Below, piece after piece: positions 62,399 through 64,000 of a stretch of 64,000 bases of DNA (position 1 is the stretch's first letter; every line of letters begins with the position of its first letter). Where the stretch lies: the NCBI RefSeq assembly GCF_019264445.1, contig NZ_JAHVAB010000043.1, forward strand, positions 57,727 to 121,726, given 5' to 3'. A program made the position numbers and the translations under genes. The notes below the pieces were generated by a model. It saw only the letters and a program-made list of their open reading frames with translations, was not told the DNA's origin and ran no database searches. This stretch comes from Hydrogenophaga sp. (GTDB taxonomy: Bacteria > Pseudomonadota > Gammaproteobacteria > Burkholderiales > Burkholderiaceae_C).

Positions 62399-63403
62399 AT
62401 GACCACCTGGGCCGAAATCCTTCCACTGATCTTTCTTGCCGTGATGGGCCTGGCGTTGCTGGCCTACGTAGTGCTCGATGGCTACGACCTCGGCGTGGGC
62501 CTGCTGCTGCCGCTGGCCGAAACCAAGGAAGAGAAAGACACCATGATCTCCAGCATTGGCCCCTTCTGGGACGCCAATGAAACCTGGCTGGTGCTGGGTG
62601 TGGGCGTGTTGCTGGTGGCCTTTCCCATGGCGCACGGCCTGGTGCTGCAAGCGCTGTACCTGCCCGTGGCGGTCATGCTCATCGGGCTCATCTTGCGCGG
62701 TGTGGCGTTTGACTTCCGGGTGAAGGCGCCCACGAAGTACGTGCCGTTCTGGAACCGCGCGTTCTTCGTCGGTTCGCTCCTGGCCAGCTCGTCACAGGGC
62801 TGGATGCTGGGCAGCTACATCACCGGCTTTGACAGCGGCGCGCTGGGCCTGGCGTTCAGCCTGGGCATTGCGCTGACGCTGCCGGCGGCCTATGTGCTGC
62901 TGGGCGCAGGCTGGTTGATCATGAAGACCGAAGGCGCGCTGCAGGCGCATGCGGTGCGCTGGGCCGCGCGCGTGCTCTGGCCCATGGGCGTGGCGCTCGT
63001 GGCCATCTCCGCGGCCACGCCGCTGGTCAATCCGGGTGTGGTGGCCAAGTGGTTCAGCGTGCCCGAGGTGTTTGGCCTGATGCCGATCCCGCTGAGTTGT
63101 GCCATTGCGTTTTTCGCGGTGCGCTGGGTGGTGACGCATCCGAATGTGGTGAAGGCGGGCTACGGCTGGGTGGTGTTCGTGTCCACGGTGCTGATCTTCA
63201 TCCTGGCGTTCTTCGGGCTGGCCTACAGCATCTTCCCGGACATCGTGATCGGCCGCATGACGGTGTGGGAGGCGGCGATCTCCACCGAGTCGCTCACGGT
63301 GGTGTTCATCGGCGTGGCGATCACGCTGCCGGTGATCATCGTCTACACGATCTACATGTACCGGGTGTTCTGGGGCAAGGCGCGGGCTCTGACTTACAAC
63401 TGA
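62399..63403 (+). CDS. cydB: Cytochrome bd-type ubiquinol oxidase subunit II (CIO type)
   Basis: A 334-residue subunit with about nine helices. It has the CydB start (LAYVVLDGYDLGVGLLLP), PFWDANETWLVLG and FVGSLLASSSQGWMLG. It forms the heterodimer with CydA; the short length is normal for the CIO group. No cydX-like small hydrophobic gene is found after it. Confidence 0.95.
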   Translation: MTTWAEILPLIFLAVMGLALLAYVVLDGYDLGVGLLLPLAETKEEKDTMISSIGPFWDANETWLVLGVGVLLVAFPMAHGLVLQALYLPVAVMLIGLILRGVAFDFRVKAPTKYVPFWNRAFFVGSLLASSSQGWMLGSYITGFDSGALGLAFSLGIALTLPAAYVLLGAGWLIMKTEGALQAHAVRWAARVLWPMGVALVAISAATPLVNPGVVAKWFSVPEVFGLMPIPLSCAIAFFAVRWVVTHPNVVKAGYGWVVFVSTVLIFILAFFGLAYSIFPDIVIGRMTVWEAAISTESLTVVFIGVAITLPVIIVYTIYMYRVFWGKARALTYN

Positions 63404-63457
63404 GTCGTTGCCTTGCAAGCGGTTCACCTCGCGGGAGCCGACGCCGGTGCCCGCGCT

Positions 63458-63752
63458 CTCCGGTCCAGCTCGCGGGCGGGAGCTGCCTCACGCCCGCTTG
63501 GGCTCGTCAACACCGCAATTGCAGGCAACCTCTGTGGCCACCGCGAATCGTCCCTGCGATCGCGGACACCAGCATCGACTCCAAAGACAGGCGGGCACAC
63601 AAGCCTTGAGCGCCAGCACCGCACTGGGGCGGGGGGGTTGGGTGCGCGGGCGCAGGGACGATTCGCGGTTGCCACAGAAGGCGCATGCCAGCCAAAGCGT
63701 TGACGCAAAGGTGGTTGCATACACAGGAAGCCACCCGCGAGCTGGACCGGAG
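63458..63752. repeat. Long two-part inverted repeat in the noncoding region after cydB
   Basis: The 396-bp gap between cydB and guaD has no convincing gene. The outer arms are a perfect 19-bp pair (63458-63476 and 63734-63752, CTCCGGTCCAGCTCGCGGG and its complement). Inner arms of 28 bases (63531-63558 and 63651-63678) differ at one position. The sequence between inner and outer arms is diverged, and a 92-bp spacer separates the halves. A further GGTTGGGTGCGCG block (63647-63659 region) has its complement near 63755-63767. It could form a large hairpin or be a mobile or rearrangement remnant. Confidence 0.75.
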
Positions 63753-63799
63753 AACGCGCACCCAACCCGACCGCCCCCGCACACCAGAAACGAGAGAAA

Positions 63800-64000
63800 T
63801 CAGCCGCCAGAAACCACGCAGCGCACCACCACCCGGTCGTCCCCCAACACGATCAAGGCAAAGAGCAACTCATCCAGGCTGTTCGCCTGAGACGTCTTGC
63901 GCGCCAGCAGCGGTGTGGCCTGCGGGTCAAGCACCACAAAGTCGGCTTCGCACCCCGGCTGCAGATTGCCCACCACGCCCTCCAGCCCCAGCGCGCGCGC
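63800..64000 (-). CDS. guaD: Guanine deaminase, C-terminal part (5' end outside window)
   Basis: The last 66 codons of a gene whose start lies beyond 64000; the frame enters the window in phase. The residues ARALGLEGVVGNLQPGCEAD, DFVVLDPQATPLLARKT and LFALIVLGDDRVVVR with a final SGG match the C-terminus of GuaD-type amidohydrolases (the G-D-D-R near the end is conserved). It would convert guanine to xanthine. Assignment rests on the C-terminal third only. Confidence 0.8.
   Translation of the reverse strand, partial: ARALGLEGVVGNLQPGCEADFVVLDPQATPLLARKTSQANSLDELLFALIVLGDDRVVVRCVVSGG

Noticed and set aside
63404..63799. Several small open frames after cydB as genes (including a CydX candidate)
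   Set aside because: They lie on both strands of the inverted repeat, lack a hydrophobic helix and have no ribosome sites.

Overview
The window is a GC-rich chromosomal segment whose proteins look like Burkholderiales, family Comamonadaceae, most likely Hydrogenophaga or a close relative. The grounds are the folC-SPOR-cvpA cluster, a porin of the betaproteobacterial type, a complete thiosulfate-oxidation (Sox) core with a flavocytochrome c pair, and two GC-rich intergenic repeats of a kind familiar from this family. Genes are densely packed on both strands, with many ATGA-type overlaps. The only RNA genes or elements seen are one tRNA-Thr(CGU) and one TPP riboswitch. Both window ends cut genes: cvpA on the left and guanine deaminase on the right.

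Positions 1-20800 are housekeeping: folC-SPOR-cvpA, ppnP and argG, murB, yajQ, plsY-ridA, an OmpA-like lipoprotein, an acyl-CoA synthetase, prfB with its programmed +1 frameshift, pepN, fbp, tRNA-Thr and lnt. Positions 20800-22530 hold an intact Flp-type pilin followed by broken TadG-like and TadE-like genes and the remains of an unrecognised gene. A FAD oxidoreductase and a porin follow.

Positions 25100-34150 are the Sox region. soxC-soxD-cytochrome c-soxY-soxZ-soxA-soxX-soxB run on the minus strand, and a flavocytochrome c pair (fccA-fccB type) runs divergently. Together these encode periplasmic oxidation of thiosulfate and sulfide. Three related 24-bp sites sit in front of soxC, soxB and fccA and suggest one shared repressor, which is not encoded in this window. 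soxVW and the soxR regulator are also absent here.

Positions 35060-40530 are thiamine genes: a TPP riboswitch, the permease cytX, then thiO-thiS-thiG-thiE, with thiD in reverse orientation between cytX and thiO. Positions 43200-45400 hold an ECF41-type sigma factor with its carboxymuconolactone-decarboxylase-like and NAD(P)-binding genes. Matching TGTCACA-N16-CGTC promoters lie in front of the sigma gene and in front of the target pair.

Two less familiar modules follow. At 47857-50979, an MmcB-like nuclease-fold gene and an XPD/DinG-type Fe-S helicase with its own nuclease-like domain diverge from a 33-bp gap that contains a LexA-like box. At 50998-53714, a DUF6502 protein, a DUF5666 lipoprotein and a secreted Ser/Gly-rich protein surround three operator-like sites spaced exactly 29 bp apart. 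The rest is CNNM/CorC, apaH, rhlE, ypfJ, a desaturase, dcd, a GbsR/MarR regulator with its palindrome, cydAB (cyanide-insensitive type) and a noncoding region with a long inverted repeat before guaD.
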